Shown one piece after another: positions 5,896-6,068 of a DNA stretch of 6,068 nt. The notes beneath the pieces were generated by a model, which worked only from the letters and a program-made list of their open reading frames with translations, did no database searches and was not told the origin of the DNA. Numbering within the stretch: position 1 is the first letter of the stretch; each line of letters starts with the position of its first letter. Origin of the DNA: Holosporales bacterium. Lineage in GTDB: Bacteria > Pseudomonadota > Alphaproteobacteria > Caedimonadales > UBA9215. A program made the position numbers and the translations under genes. The stretch covers positions 4,935-11,002 of the forward strand of contig DOCA01000168.1 of the NCBI GenBank assembly GCA_003503995.1, written 5' to 3'.

Positions 5896-6068
5896 ATGTT
5901 TGCTTGGGCGGCTTCTTTTTCCATAGCCATGGCTTTGCTCAAGAGCCTTGAAACTTTACCCATTGCAACTGTTATTTTTGTACGCTTTGCCCTTTCCCTT
6001 ATTTTTATTGCGCCTCTCTTGTTGGCACAAGGACGTGGCACACTTCTCAAGACTAAGAAAATGCACCT
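5896..6068 (+). CDS. EamA/DMT-family transporter, 5' end only
   Basis: The 57 residues present resemble the start of a drug/metabolite transporter (EamA, RhaT-like) of the inner membrane: a first helix (WMFAWAASFSIAMALLKSL), a short link LETLPIATV, then VRFALSLIFIAPLLL as the second helix with the VFxRF-type pattern common in the family. The rest lies beyond the window. The ATG at 5896 is the first canonical start after the in-frame TAG at 5854-5856, but it leaves the first helix short and has no Shine-Dalgarno sequence. An ATT at 5860, 9 nt after GAGG (5847-5850), would add 12 residues (IFIPHRLQSIFW) that look like a proper family N-terminus. Possible -10 boxes TATAAA (5797-5802) and TATATA (5810-5815) lie upstream. 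Transported substrate is unknown. Confidence 0.7.
   Translation, partial: MFAWAASFSIAMALLKSLETLPIATVIFVRFALSLIFIAPLLLAQGRGTLLKTKKMH

Noticed and set aside
5796..6050. Minus-strand open frame of 84 codons
   Set aside because: It is antisense to the EamA-type transporter start. The plus-strand reading has clear helices and family pattern, and this one is a basic, low-information sequence.

Overview
The window reads as chromosomal housekeeping DNA from an AT-rich Alphaproteobacterium. The strongest taxonomic marker is a DUF1476 protein, the family of the alphaproteobacterial F1-ATPase zeta inhibitor. A BolA gene directly followed by a CGFS glutaredoxin fits the same class. The low GC and compact layout suggest a host-associated lineage such as Holosporales or relatives, but that is an inference from composition and gene content.

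Layout: 1-388 is AT-rich intergenic DNA with one intrinsic terminator facing the minus strand. The DUF1476 gene (389-721, minus) diverges from a two-gene unit bolA-grxD (872-1443, plus). The end of grxD overlaps by 24 bp the end of a convergent PRPP synthetase gene (1420-2349, minus). From the divergent region behind prs runs a plus-strand polar amino-acid ABC importer: lipoprotein binding protein, permease and ATPase, with 4-bp and 8-bp overlaps (2480-4651). A short-chain dehydrogenase (SDR) gene follows after 52 bp (4704-5411). Then come an imperfect inverted repeat (5414-5519), a tRNA-Ala(GGC) with a good promoter (5557-5677), and the 5' end of an EamA/DMT-type transporter cut by the window edge.

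Functional links: BolA and the monothiol glutaredoxin are known partners that share a [2Fe-2S] cluster, so that pair is one module. The three ABC genes make one importer. DUF1476, prs, the SDR and the tRNA are not visibly connected to these or to each other.

I do not see a new multi-gene system here. The points most worth checking are local. The Prs protein lacks about nine residues after its YARQ motif. The SDR has a rewritten glycine-rich cofactor motif. The ABC operon promoter sits directly against its start codon. An imperfect inverted repeat lies downstream of the SDR gene. The EamA gene appears to lack a canonical start codon at the position its N-terminus suggests.
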